Below, piece by piece: positions 7,535 to 16,016 of a DNA stretch of 47,986 bases. A program made the translations under genes and the position numbers. The notes under the pieces were generated by a model. The model saw only the letters and a program-made list of their open reading frames with translations, did not search any database and had not been told where the DNA came from. Each line of letters begins with the position of its first letter. The first letter of the stretch is position 1. The stretch is from a virus: the IMG/VR virus record IMGVR_UViG_3300013094_000087, positions 1 to 47,986 of that record; one strand, given 5' to 3'.

Positions 7535-8377
7535 TTATCTAATTGGCTTGCGGGTAGGACGACGGGATTCTGCAACTGGGCTGTGTGTTCCGGATGCTTC
7601 ATCCTTCTTCACAGGCTTTGGTGTTGCGTCACCCTTGTCCTTGAAGTTGTTCTTACCTGGAACGTTCTTGAAGTTACCTGCTCCTGGAAGATTGCCTTCG
7701 CTCTTTGAACCGTAGTTGCTTGGACCTTTAGGACTAGTTGGAACTGTTTCTGAATAACCAGCGAACTTTACTGGTCTGCTGTCCATTCCTGCTTGTCCTG
7801 AATTTGCTGTCTTACCGATTGGGCTCTTTGTCTGTGCACCATCGTCACCATGAGTTACTGGAACCTTCTGAAGATTGATATTTTCCATCATCATGTCTTC
7901 GTCCATCTCGTCTTCTTCGTCGCCCATGTCTTCGTCGCCCATGTCTTCGTCGCCCATGTCTTCGTCGCCGCCGCCCATGATATCTTCAAACTCAGCCATC
8001 AATTGGTCGAGCTTATCTTCAATACGGATCACTGCATCTTCAATTTCTTCATGCTCTTCAGCTTCGTCACCCTCGTCATGATCCATTTCTAGATCGTGGG
8101 TTAATTCTTCGCCGTCATCTTCAGCCTCATCGTCAAAGTCGATGTCATCTTCGTCTTCCATCATGCCTTCGCCTGATTCTTCGGCATCGATCTCATCGAG
8201 TAGGTCACCGACTTTGCCGCCCATGCCTTCGTCCATGTCATCCATTTCTTCAGCCATGATTGACTCAAAGATTTCGCGTGACTTTTCGACTACGATTTCG
8301 TGGAATAGCTCGTGAGCTTGATCGATATCCTCGTTAACAACGAGGTTGATTAACTTTTCGTACTTCTTAATGTCCAT
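7535..8377 (-). CDS. Acidic prohead core protein (gp68/67-like position)
   Basis: The protein has 280 residues when started at the ATG at 8377, preceded by AGGAG; a longer frame to 8446 covers the promoter region and is rejected. The N-terminal 45 residues are helical (MDIKKYEKLINLVVNED). Residues about 45-165 are extremely acidic (Asp/Glu with Met and Gly, four GDEDM-like repeats). The C-terminal 100 residues are basic and Pro/Gly/Ser-rich. Position between portal and protease matches the T4 core proteins gp67 and gp68, which are internal head components. The sequence does not align clearly with either, so the assignment rests on order and composition. Confidence 0.65.
   Translation of the reverse strand: MDIKKYEKLINLVVNEDIDQAHELFHEIVVEKSREIFESIMAEEMDDMDEGMGGKVGDLLDEIDAEESGEGMMEDEDDIDFDDEAEDDGEELTHDLEMDHDEGDEAEEHEEIEDAVIRIEDKLDQLMAEFEDIMGGGDEDMGDEDMGDEDMGDEEDEMDEDMMMENINLQKVPVTHGDDGAQTKSPIGKTANSGQAGMDSRPVKFAGYSETVPTSPKGPSNYGSKSEGNLPGAGNFKNVPGKNNFKDKGDATPKPVKKDEASGTHSPVAESRRPTRKPIR
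7921..7965. repeat. Three perfect 15-base repeats
   Basis: The unit CGCCCATGTCTTCGT occurs three times in tandem on the plus strand and encodes GDEDM-type repeats of the acidic core protein on the minus strand. Repeat number could vary by slippage. Confidence 0.9.
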
Positions 8378-8415
8378 TATTTTTCTCCTGATAGTAAATG
8401 GCTTTGTATAACATA

Positions 8416-8423
8416 TATTTAAG
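8416..8423 (-). promoter_or_regulatory. Possible late promoter of the acidic core gene
   Basis: The minus strand reads CTTAAATA, six of eight bases of the T4 late consensus, 38 bases before the ATG at 8377. It follows a hairpin terminator, so the core gene would need its own start. Confidence 0.4.
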
Positions 8424-8432
8424 CCGTATACC

Positions 8433-8462
8433 AAAAAAGCACTCATTATGTGCTATTTTTTT
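8433..8462 (-). terminator. Hairpin terminator inside the head cassette
   Basis: On the minus strand the stem AGCAC / GTGCT with a 7-base loop is followed by TTTTTT. The left flank is A-rich, so the hairpin can work in both directions. It lies between the small gene at 8497-8721 and the acidic core gene. Confidence 0.65.
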
Positions 8463-8496
8463 GCGTTTTTAGTATTACTATAGGATAATGGGTTAT

Positions 8497-8721
8497 TTAG
8501 ACTCCAGGCGCCGCTTCAGGTTTAGCACCATATTGTTCGCGGACCCTATCCAGATACAACTTCTTTTCATAGTTGCGAACATCTAACATCTTCCTGAGTT
8601 TACGAATTTGTTTCAGGGTTAGTTTAGTCTTACGGGACGTTCTGTACACAGGTTTGCTATTGTCATCGTTGACATCTTGTAAACCTATGATAGGTTCGTT
8701 GAACATCTCTAGTAACAACAT
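8497..8721 (-). CDS. Small core-region protein (gp67 position)
   Basis: The 74-residue protein lies directly after the portal gene, where T4 has gp67. Residues 28-62 form a basic amphipathic helix (SRKTKLTLKQIRKLRKMLDV). The N-terminus is mildly acidic, and the C-terminus is PEAAPGV. It is not obviously homologous to T4 gp67, which is acidic, so function is assigned by position only. A GATAAATA octamer (8739-8746) and GGAG lie upstream at normal spacing, which supports a real gene. Confidence 0.6.
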   Translation of the reverse strand: MLLLEMFNEPIIGLQDVNDDNSKPVYRTSRKTKLTLKQIRKLRKMLDVRNYEKKLYLDRVREQYGAKPEAAPGV

Positions 8722-8738
8722 TAGCTTGCTCCGTAATA

Positions 8739-8746
8739 TATTTATC
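8739..8746 (-). promoter_or_regulatory. T4-type late promoter octamer
   Basis: The minus strand reads GATAAATA, 17 bases before the ATG of the small core-region gene; it overlaps the portal gene stop region. Confidence 0.65.
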
Positions 8747-8747
8747 T

Positions 8748-11700
8748 TTAGAATTGCATTGGGCTGCCGCCACCTGGTGCTCCACCGGCGGCGCCAGCCG
8801 CAGCATTAGGAGCCGAAGCAGCATTAGACACAGGGCCGGCAACACCGCCTGGTTCTCCTTCAGGAGCCCCTTCAGCACCTTCGATGTTATCGGCAGTTTC
8901 AGTGTCGGCGTCAAAGTCTCCAGTAGATATACCAATATTTCGTAGATCAGATCCCTTAGGATCCTGTACGACTTCCTTCTTGTTTTCTTCTTCCCACATC
9001 TTTTCGTTCTTTTTGATCTCTTCCTCGCTGAGACCTAAGAATCTCTCAAGTGCAAATCTCTTTGAGATGTATGGAAATGCTTCCATCGATTGGAAAGTAG
9101 CAACCCTCGCAGTATCCATCTCTGCTTGACGATATGAAGCAAAGTTTTGTGGTGGATTGAAGGTAAGATTGAATAGGGCAGTGTCGATATTAAATCCTCT
9201 CCAACGGAGGAATAATTTGAACTCTTCATCTAACTTCAGTGAGATATAATTCTGCAAGCGTTCGCAATACTGATTGAATCGGAACTCTTGGATCATCGCA
9301 GTACCTACACGCCCGTCATTCATTGGTGTCGTGTTGTCATCGGGGCCAGTTGGCAAATATGAACTTGGAACACGGAGACCGCGAGCAAGGCGATTGTTGA
9401 AGTATTTCAAGTCATCGATCTCACCGAGATTCTGTCCACCAGGTAGGACTTCAACTGATGATCCACGCCCTTCTGCTGTCACAGGAAAGAAGTAATCTTC
9501 ATTCATCGAGTTTTTGACAAAGATTCCTGAATCAATAGCAAATGTATGGTAATCATGCCAACGATGATGACCATCAATTGTGATTGTGCCTGTATCACGA
9601 TTTTCAACTTTGGTTATTTTAACTATTTTATGATTAAAATTGTCTATGTCACTTACAAATTGCTTCCAATTTTTATAATTGTACTTTTTCAATAACCTAT
9701 TTAACTTGCTGTACCCAAATTTTGTATAATCAATTTTGTTATGTGCGTTCTTATAATCAAGAGGTGTTGAATTGTTTTCCTTAACTAAATTAAGTAGTTT
9801 TTCATCCTTATCACAATACGCAATAATTTCATTCTTGTTAGTTACCCCAGACTTAACTGCATCCGCAACTATTTGTAGCATATCAAAATTAAGATTCAAT
9901 GATTGATTCTTAATTTTAACTCTCTTAGCAAAGTTATCTCTCAGTATGTTCAAAAATTCAGGATTCTTAGAAATATAATTCTTTCTAACTTTACTCATAG
10001 ATATGCTGTATTTTTCTTTAGTATTTGGGTTATTTAACCTATCGAATACCGCCTTTTTCTGCGCCGCTCTAATATTCCAAAGACTAACTAATCGTTGTTC
10101 TTCGGTCATATTTTGCCAATTTTCTTTTAATGTTTGAGAAATCTTTGATGTCATTTCCTTTTTATATTCAGGTGACATGTTTTTCCAAAAATCTTTCTTT
10201 TGAGCAGCATGATAAAGGATATGATCTTTTTTGCTCATATATGTAAGATTTCTAGGATCGTTGTTGAACCTATCATGATCTTTATGATGAACAACGACTC
10301 TAGTATCTAGTGCATATTCAGTAAGATAATTAAATTCTTGGTGCTTTCCCTTAGACCTAAAAAATTCACCAACCATTCTATGAGTGTAAACCCATTTCTT
10401 CTCTTCATGATCCCACACTTGTTGATATTCATTAGACTTAGGACCTGATATATTTTGATACTGTACATTGAATGCTATCAGACTATCTTGTTCTGTCAAA
10501 TCTTTAGCCTCTACAAATCCTTTACCAAACACTGGTATTTTATGATCTGGAGTGCATACTAAAGTTTTTCCATTGTCAAAAGTCAATTCGAGCACTTCAG
10601 TGTTTTTTCTAGTAATGCCGGCCCAATTAATTAATCCAGGAACTATTTTACCTGTAACAGGATCGCAACTGTATGTCCAATTTTCTTTACCTGCTTCAAA
10701 TTCATCTATGATTTCACTCAATTTTAGTGTTCTACCATCCAGCAATGGAATTTTAGTATCCAAATCCAAACAAAGTGGATTATAAGTAGCGTCAACAACA
10801 GATTGTCCACCATAGAGTGAGGGAATCCTGCGCTGGTGAATCTCATTCTTGACGCGATCAACGAATGCCATAGCCATATGACTTGGCATATTACCAACGT
10901 CAATCTTGAACATCCTGCGTTCTGGCGCACGTTGTACACGATAGATGAGGACAGCATCTTCTAGTAGTTCTTTTTGCTTATAGACCTTGAAGATGTTCTC
11001 TAGTATAGATTGACCGAAAGGCCAGAACCTATCAAGACCTTCAGTCAATGACAAGTGAACGATGTGCTTTGCATCGACTGCTGATTCAGATTGTCCTAGA
11101 GTGAATCGTGAACCAGAAGTATTATAAGGCATTGCCGGAGTCGTGTAGGGCGTGTTAGTTCCTCCACCACTACCACCTAATCCAGTTGCTGGGTTAGCAG
11201 CGAAATCGGTATTGGTCTTCTGTGCTACTGATAGATTCTGTAGGTTGATATTGATGTCTTTGATGACATACTGTTCCGGCTTCTTGCCTTCAGATTCGTT
11301 GACGATAACCTTGATGACTTTTACCATGTCAACCCAATAGAGTTTGAAATTTTCTGGGTCACGGACAAATACTTGATCACCGAACTTGATCACGTTTCTG
11401 AAGATTTTGAACATACGCACATCAAATTCATTCAACTTACACCACTGATGTAGTTGCTTACCTAACAATTCTACTTCGTGTGGAGTAGGTTCTTCTTTGA
11501 ATTCAAATGAGAATGGTGTCTTATTGTGTTCATTTCTTTGTGTAGAGAACTCTGATATGATGTCTAGGCAAGCGTTGATTTCAGCATCAACATCCATCAT
11601 CTCGTATTGGTTATATCGCTCAATCCTGTTTGGGTGACCAGTATAGACTTCAGGAAGCCTAGACATGTAGTTCTTATAACCAAATTCAGTGTTATTCCAC

Positions 11701-11822
11701 CCACCTGTTTCAGAACCGTTCTGTCCAGGTGATCCGTTCCAAGCACCAGAGTTGCTGTTCATGCCCGAGATAGGACTTGATACACCGCTCTTATTTAGAA
11801 ATTTCTTTTTGTATGTTGCCAT
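8748..11822 (-). CDS. 20: Portal protein gp20 precursor with intein
   Basis: The 1024-residue frame encodes portal residues 1-350, an intein (351-771) and portal residues 772-1024, so the spliced portal would have 603 residues (T4 gp20 has 524). gp20 forms the dodecameric DNA entry ring at one head vertex. Typical segments are YNQYEMMDVDAEINACLDII, EDAVLIYRVQRAPERRMFKID and VLPGGQNLGEIDDL. A Gly/Pro-rich low-complexity tail (last 70 residues) extends the C-terminus. The insertion lies between NPL and SMNEDYFFP, a highly conserved part of the portal. An ACTAAATA octamer lies 24 bases upstream. Confidence 0.93.
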   Translation of the reverse strand: MATYKKKFLNKSGVSSPISGMNSNSGAWNGSPGQNGSETGGWNNTEFGYKNYMSRLPEVYTGHPNRIERYNQYEMMDVDAEINACLDIISEFSTQRNEHNKTPFSFEFKEEPTPHEVELLGKQLHQWCKLNEFDVRMFKIFRNVIKFGDQVFVRDPENFKLYWVDMVKVIKVIVNESEGKKPEQYVIKDININLQNLSVAQKTNTDFAANPATGLGGSGGGTNTPYTTPAMPYNTSGSRFTLGQSESAVDAKHIVHLSLTEGLDRFWPFGQSILENIFKVYKQKELLEDAVLIYRVQRAPERRMFKIDVGNMPSHMAMAFVDRVKNEIHQRRIPSLYGGQSVVDATYNPLCLDLDTKIPLLDGRTLKLSEIIDEFEAGKENWTYSCDPVTGKIVPGLINWAGITRKNTEVLELTFDNGKTLVCTPDHKIPVFGKGFVEAKDLTEQDSLIAFNVQYQNISGPKSNEYQQVWDHEEKKWVYTHRMVGEFFRSKGKHQEFNYLTEYALDTRVVVHHKDHDRFNNDPRNLTYMSKKDHILYHAAQKKDFWKNMSPEYKKEMTSKISQTLKENWQNMTEEQRLVSLWNIRAAQKKAVFDRLNNPNTKEKYSISMSKVRKNYISKNPEFLNILRDNFAKRVKIKNQSLNLNFDMLQIVADAVKSGVTNKNEIIAYCDKDEKLLNLVKENNSTPLDYKNAHNKIDYTKFGYSKLNRLLKKYNYKNWKQFVSDIDNFNHKIVKITKVENRDTGTITIDGHHRWHDYHTFAIDSGIFVKNSMNEDYFFPVTAEGRGSSVEVLPGGQNLGEIDDLKYFNNRLARGLRVPSSYLPTGPDDNTTPMNDGRVGTAMIQEFRFNQYCERLQNYISLKLDEEFKLFLRWRGFNIDTALFNLTFNPPQNFASYRQAEMDTARVATFQSMEAFPYISKRFALERFLGLSEEEIKKNEKMWEEENKKEVVQDPKGSDLRNIGISTGDFDADTETADNIEGAEGAPEGEPGGVAGPVSNAASAPNAAAGAAGGAPGGGSPMQF
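9510..10772 (-). mobile_element. HNH-endonuclease intein in the portal protein
   Basis: The 421-residue intein starts at Cys351 (block A, CLDLDTKIPLLDG) and has block B VCTPDHKIPV with the usual T-x-x-H. The inserted endonuclease has an HNH core (VVVHHKDHDRFNNDPRNLTY) and a basic helical tail. Block F/G is DYHTFAIDSGIFVKN followed by Ser772. The terminal Asn and the +1 Ser are present, but the penultimate residue is Lys rather than the usual His. The element is more AT-rich than the flanking portal sequence, consistent with recent arrival. Confidence 0.9.
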
Positions 11823-11845
11823 TTTAACCGATACTCTGAATATAG

Positions 11846-11853
11846 TATTTAGT
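11846..11853 (-). promoter_or_regulatory. Possible late promoter of the portal gene
   Basis: The minus strand reads ACTAAATA, 24 bases before the portal ATG. It differs from TATAAATA at two positions; the same variant occurs at 15137-15144 on the plus strand. Confidence 0.4.
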
Positions 11854-11854
11854 G

Positions 11855-14800
11855 TTAGATCATTGATTGTCGCAATATCTTATTCTGTGTGCTATGAGTA
11901 CTTTCTAACACATGGATGACTGAATCTAGCTTGTGTGATAGTAGCTTCATCGTGTCTTGATGCAGACCCATAACTTGTTTCATCGAGTTATCGACTGTAG
12001 TTTGTGCAGTAACTGCTTCATGCGAGGTTTTACTTTCTGCTGCATTAGCGGGCGTCTTAGCCAACCTCATCAGCACTGAATCAGCATTTAGAGGCGCTAT
12101 CATCTCTCTGCCGTGAAGTTCTACTGGATAACCGGTAGTAGGACCATCAAATACGCCGCCTTTCGCAGCTTGCATCTTACCGCCATGTCGAATCAAATCG
12201 ACCGTCCTAGCTGCACGCTTCCCTACTTGTTTATACCATAGGCTATGTTCAAGTCCATTTGCTGCGCCTTCAGCATCACCCGCTTCTAAAGCTTTGACGG
12301 TATTAGGCCACTTTTTGTACCAAGCTGGACCCATATTGAAGGTCAAATCTATTAAGCCCGCCTTCCCTTTTTCATTCATTTTATCGAATCCAGGAATTCT
12401 AGCAGCGGCGGCGGCGTGTACCCCGTAATCTTTTTTGAACATCTCTGTGATTTCTTGCTTAGAGAATTCTCTATTCATTTCAGGAGGAAGCGTCTTGCCA
12501 TTACCAATCAAGTGGCCCACACCCACAGTCCAAAGTCCTAAACTATCTTTATAAGGTCGTGTCCTCGCACCTTCATTGCCGGCAATCATATCCATGATCC
12601 AGTTGCCCATCGAACCTAATACAGTTGATGCAAACTTACCTACTCCTGATGCAGCTCCGGACCCTAACTTACCTAAATTAGTCATAGCAGAACCTGCTGA
12701 ACCAGCTTCAGTTCCTAACCATTTTTCAGCGGAACTAGCTGTGTTAAGTAGTGCGGAACCGGCTTTATTGATTATGGAGGAAATTCCACCTCCTCCGCCG
12801 CTAGGTGGGGGGCCGCCTCCGCCACCTCCGCCTCCAGCGCCTCCAGCGCCGGCAGAACTACCGGCCATTGATCCGGGACGGCTAGTTACGGCAGCAAGAA
12901 TTGAGGACAACAGTCCATTAGATATTCCTATACCTTTGGCTATAGCATCTAGTCTTTTTAGAGATTGTGATACGGGATCTGCTGGATTGTTAGGATCTAC
13001 ATTAGGTGCCTGTGGAGAAGCCGCAGCTTCTTTAGTTCTCGGTCTTCCGCTAAATAAGCCACCTATCCCTTTGCCTAAAGCACTAACACCACCATATAAT
13101 CCTTTTCCTAATTTTTCTCCTCCGAAATAACCTAGTGCGCCGCCGGCAAGTCCTCCTACTACAGAAGCACCTCCAAATGTAAACGGGTCTAATGCGAGTG
13201 CCAATGGGTTGCCGGCACCGAGGGCCGCGCCTGCGAGGCCGCCGGCAACCCCACCGCCCGATCCTGCAAGATTTTTTCCAGTTAGTTCTTTTTTTCCGGA
13301 TGCATAATCTAGTGCCTCCATTCCGGCCATGCCGATCCAACCTGCATGTTTGCCCAGCGCGCCGCCTACTTTACCTAATGCTCCGGCTTCGCCTCCGCCT
13401 AGTAGTCCACCAACTTTACCTAATATTCCTCCGCCTTTGCCGCCTCCGCCTAGTAGTCCACCAATTTTACCTAATATTCCTCCGCCTTTGCCGCCTCCGC
13501 CTAGTAGTCCACCAATTTTACCTAATATTCCTCCGCCGCCAGCCAAACCTCCTAAAGCAAGTGCTGCTGCTCCAGCAGCAAGAGTTAATGCTCCAAATCC
13601 TGCTAAAAGACCATCCATTGCTACTTTAACACTTCTTTCTACTTCAGTTAAAGCATTTCTTGCCATTTGTCGTGGGTCTTCAGCAACAGGTCCCTTACCT
13701 GCTTTATTTGCAGCTATTTTATCTGCTTCAGCTTGAGCAGCCTGAACTCTATTCTCGCCATTCATAGCTTGCGCTTGTCTAGTGTTAGAATCAGCTAATG
13801 TTTTGTCAGTTATATGAGTAAACTGTTGCAGTTTATCCGATAAAGCTAGACTTGACCCTGCCATAGTTTCAAATCTATCCATACCTTTATCATATGCATC
13901 AACAAGTTGACCTTGTTTATAACTACCGTCTTTAGCTGCATCTGCCATTTTTCTAATATCAAGACCCGCAGCTGCGTATCCAGCGCCTGCTTTGGTCACG
14001 GCCCCAGTAAGATAAGTCGTTGCTGCTGCTGCTGCCATGGCAGGGCCTCCGGCAGCCTGTGCGTCATCCATCATCTTATTGGCGGCGGCTCGCTGCATAT
14101 CAATTCGTTTTACTGCGGTATCGTCTCCCTTGTCCACCGCAGCCTGTCTTTCAGTTGCCCATTTGTGTTCTTGAATTTTCCATGCCACATTAGCACGAGC
14201 AATTTCTTGTTCTTTTTTATTTTCTTCAATAGATTTTCCGGTTATTGCACTGAGTTTTATTAAGTTTTCGGTATAATCCTGAGAACTAGTTTGCAGGGCT
14301 CTTTGCGTTAGCTGATCTTTAGCCAGCATTGCTCCTGAACTTCTTTGGAGTTGCACATAATCAGCAGTTGCTTGGATTCTTTTTTCGTCGTCAAACCCCA
14401 ATCTTTGGAAATTCTTACGAACTTCCGGAGTTACCTGATTCATTTGAGCGAACTTTTTTACGGCCTCGTCCATAGATCCGCCGAGCGTTTGTAACCCACC
14501 ATGCATATTTTGCATAGGCTTAGTTAGTTTACCTAAATCAGTAGAGGTCAAACCTACCTGATTAGCCATCTGTTGTAATTTGTCAGTTGAAAATGAGCCT
14601 GCGGCACCCATCTGACTAATGTCATCAGATGCCTTTAAGAGTGCGTCAGATTGCTTATTGAGTACTCCTGCTAGTGCAGTAAATCCTTTTATAACTAACC
14701 CGATTATTATTCCTTCAGGACCAAACATTGCACCAAATGCAAGTGCAGCGTCTCCTGCTTTAGATAAACTATCATTATACTTCGCGAAGGATCCACCACC

Positions 14801-15097
14801 CTCGTTCATCGCTTTAGCAAAACTACTAACTGCCCCTAAACTAGCATCCAAACCTTTTCCAAAATTTAATGCAGATGCGGCCCCCATATCATGTGATTTT
14901 TTTAAGGATCCTAATGCACCGACATATTCGTTATGAGATTTAGTAGCATTAGTAATGCTACTAATAAATCCACCAACAGTGCCGGGAATTCGTTGTTGGC
15001 TAGAAGCGGCCTGTTCGGCAGATTTACCGAAATTACCCAATGCCTCATTTAATTGACGCATTTGCTCGTTAAACGCTTCTAATTGTTCCGGATCCAT
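11855..15097 (-). CDS. Tape measure protein with lysozyme domain
   Basis: With the ATG at 15097 (GGAA 8 bases upstream; a TTG at 15109 is an alternative) the protein has 1080 residues. The first 500 are helical with hydrophobic stretches, as in tape measure proteins that set tail length. Residues about 520-720 are Gly/Leu-rich, with three 17-residue repeats. Residues about 830-980 form a GH24 (T4-lysozyme-type) domain: Glu842 in GNEGAR, Asp851 in YKDSLG and Thr857 in WTVGVGH have exactly the spacing of T4 lysozyme E11-D20-T26. The C-terminus (AAKGGVFDGPTTGYPVELHG) is typical of tape measure proteins. It would cut peptidoglycan during DNA entry. Confidence 0.85.
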   Translation of the reverse strand: MDPEQLEAFNEQMRQLNEALGNFGKSAEQAASSQQRIPGTVGGFISSITNATKSHNEYVGALGSLKKSHDMGAASALNFGKGLDASLGAVSSFAKAMNEGGGSFAKYNDSLSKAGDAALAFGAMFGPEGIIIGLVIKGFTALAGVLNKQSDALLKASDDISQMGAAGSFSTDKLQQMANQVGLTSTDLGKLTKPMQNMHGGLQTLGGSMDEAVKKFAQMNQVTPEVRKNFQRLGFDDEKRIQATADYVQLQRSSGAMLAKDQLTQRALQTSSQDYTENLIKLSAITGKSIEENKKEQEIARANVAWKIQEHKWATERQAAVDKGDDTAVKRIDMQRAAANKMMDDAQAAGGPAMAAAAATTYLTGAVTKAGAGYAAAGLDIRKMADAAKDGSYKQGQLVDAYDKGMDRFETMAGSSLALSDKLQQFTHITDKTLADSNTRQAQAMNGENRVQAAQAEADKIAANKAGKGPVAEDPRQMARNALTEVERSVKVAMDGLLAGFGALTLAAGAAALALGGLAGGGGILGKIGGLLGGGGKGGGILGKIGGLLGGGGKGGGILGKVGGLLGGGEAGALGKVGGALGKHAGWIGMAGMEALDYASGKKELTGKNLAGSGGGVAGGLAGAALGAGNPLALALDPFTFGGASVVGGLAGGALGYFGGEKLGKGLYGGVSALGKGIGGLFSGRPRTKEAAASPQAPNVDPNNPADPVSQSLKRLDAIAKGIGISNGLLSSILAAVTSRPGSMAGSSAGAGGAGGGGGGGGPPPSGGGGGISSIINKAGSALLNTASSAEKWLGTEAGSAGSAMTNLGKLGSGAASGVGKFASTVLGSMGNWIMDMIAGNEGARTRPYKDSLGLWTVGVGHLIGNGKTLPPEMNREFSKQEITEMFKKDYGVHAAAAARIPGFDKMNEKGKAGLIDLTFNMGPAWYKKWPNTVKALEAGDAEGAANGLEHSLWYKQVGKRAARTVDLIRHGGKMQAAKGGVFDGPTTGYPVELHGREMIAPLNADSVLMRLAKTPANAAESKTSHEAVTAQTTVDNSMKQVMGLHQDTMKLLSHKLDSVIHVLESTHSTQNKILRQSMI
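13391..13537. repeat. 51-base tandem repeat, about three copies
   Basis: Units start at 13391, 13442 and 13493, the last incomplete. They are almost identical and encode a 17-residue Gly/Lys/Leu unit (GGGILGKIGGLLGGGGK) in the tape measure protein. Confidence 0.9.
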
Positions 15098-15136
15098 ATA
15101 TATTTCCAAACTTTAAATTTAGGGTATATTAAGGTA

Positions 15137-15169
15137 ACTAAATATATTTGTATTTATCGTTAGTAAATA
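15137..15169. promoter_or_regulatory. Divergent late promoter region
   Basis: On the minus strand GATAAATA (15151-15158) points to the tape measure gene. On the plus strand ACTAAATA (15137-15144) and AGTAAATA (15162-15169) point to the gp26-like gene. The three octamers lie within 33 bases in the gap between the divergent genes. Confidence 0.6.
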
Positions 15170-15191
15170 ACCCAATTTTTATGAGGAACAT

Positions 15192-16016
15192 ATGGACAAC
15201 AATCCACTAAGACAGTATTTTAGAAGGCCAGCAGTATACATCAAACTTCCATCGCAAGGGAAAGACTATCCACCGAAAGTTATCGAGTTCCCCGAAACCG
15301 GAGAACTCCCTGTATATCCTATGACCGCGATTGACGAGATCACTGCAAGGACTCCTGATGCATTGTTCAACGGTACTGCGCTAGCAGAACTAATTAAAAG
15401 TTGTATTCCAGCAATCAAGGATCCATGGCAAGTAAGCAGTAATGATATAGATTCTATTCTTATCGCAATCAAGATCGCATCCGGCAATGAAATTACAGAA
15501 ATAATATCAGATTGTCCGGAATGTAAAGAGACTAATACCGTCGGAGTAAACTTGACTGGAGTCTTGAGTACGTTAAAAGCAGGGGACTATGATTCTATCT
15601 TGGAATTAGGTGATCTTTCCATCAAGTACAAACCTATAACATACGAGATTATGAATGAGGCCGCTTTAGGACAATTCGAGTTGCAGAGAACTTTTTCACA
15701 GCTAGATGATACCAAAGACGATGCCGCTAGAAATAAAATAACTAAGGCAGCATTAGAAAATCTTACTTCCCTTACTATGAAAATCCTTAGCCAATCCATC
15801 GAGTACATTAAAACCCCTACAGCAGAAGTTAGAGAAGAAGAGTTTATTCTAGACTTCTTGAAGAGTTGCGGACGTGTCGAGTATGCTAAAATCAGAGATA
15901 CCAATGCAAAAATACGTTCAGACACTGAGGTTAAACCGCTAAAGATTGAATGCGAAAGTTGCAAGCACCAATACGAACAAACCTTTAGCATAAGCCCATC
16001 AGATTTTTTCGAATAA
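15192..16016 (+). CDS. 26: Baseplate hub protein gp26-like
   Basis: The 274-residue protein resembles the T4 baseplate gp26 family. It starts with a short proline-containing arm (RPAVYIKLPSQGKDY). It has a Cys pair CPECKE near residue 120 and ends CESCKHQYEQTFSISPSDFFE; the Cys pairs and the terminal ISPSDFF are family hallmarks. In T4, gp26 takes part in building the baseplate hub. GAGGAAC lies before the ATG. It is divergent from the tape measure gene, which suggests a role in tape measure or hub assembly. The last codons contain T TTT TTC, a candidate -1 slippage site into the following frame. Confidence 0.75.
   Translation: MDNNPLRQYFRRPAVYIKLPSQGKDYPPKVIEFPETGELPVYPMTAIDEITARTPDALFNGTALAELIKSCIPAIKDPWQVSSNDIDSILIAIKIASGNEITEIISDCPECKETNTVGVNLTGVLSTLKAGDYDSILELGDLSIKYKPITYEIMNEAALGQFELQRTFSQLDDTKDDAARNKITKAALENLTSLTMKILSQSIEYIKTPTAEVREEEFILDFLKSCGRVEYAKIRDTNAKIRSDTEVKPLKIECESCKHQYEQTFSISPSDFFE
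16004..16010 (+). promoter_or_regulatory. Candidate -1 ribosomal frameshift site
   Basis: T TTT TTC in the gp26 frame is a classic X XXY YYZ slippery heptamer, two codons before the stop. A small hairpin TCCTC-TCCG-GAGGA follows about 18 bases downstream, further than usual for a stimulator. Confidence 0.55.

Noticed and set aside
7921-7965. Tandem repeats as a CRISPR array
   Set aside because: The units are contiguous without spacers and encode protein repeats.
8378-8446. N-terminal extension of the acidic core protein
   Set aside because: It covers the promoter and ribosome binding site region; AGGAG precedes the ATG at 8377.
12576-13736. Plus-strand Pro-rich frames opposite the tape measure gene
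   Set aside because: They are antisense shadows of its Gly-rich repeats.
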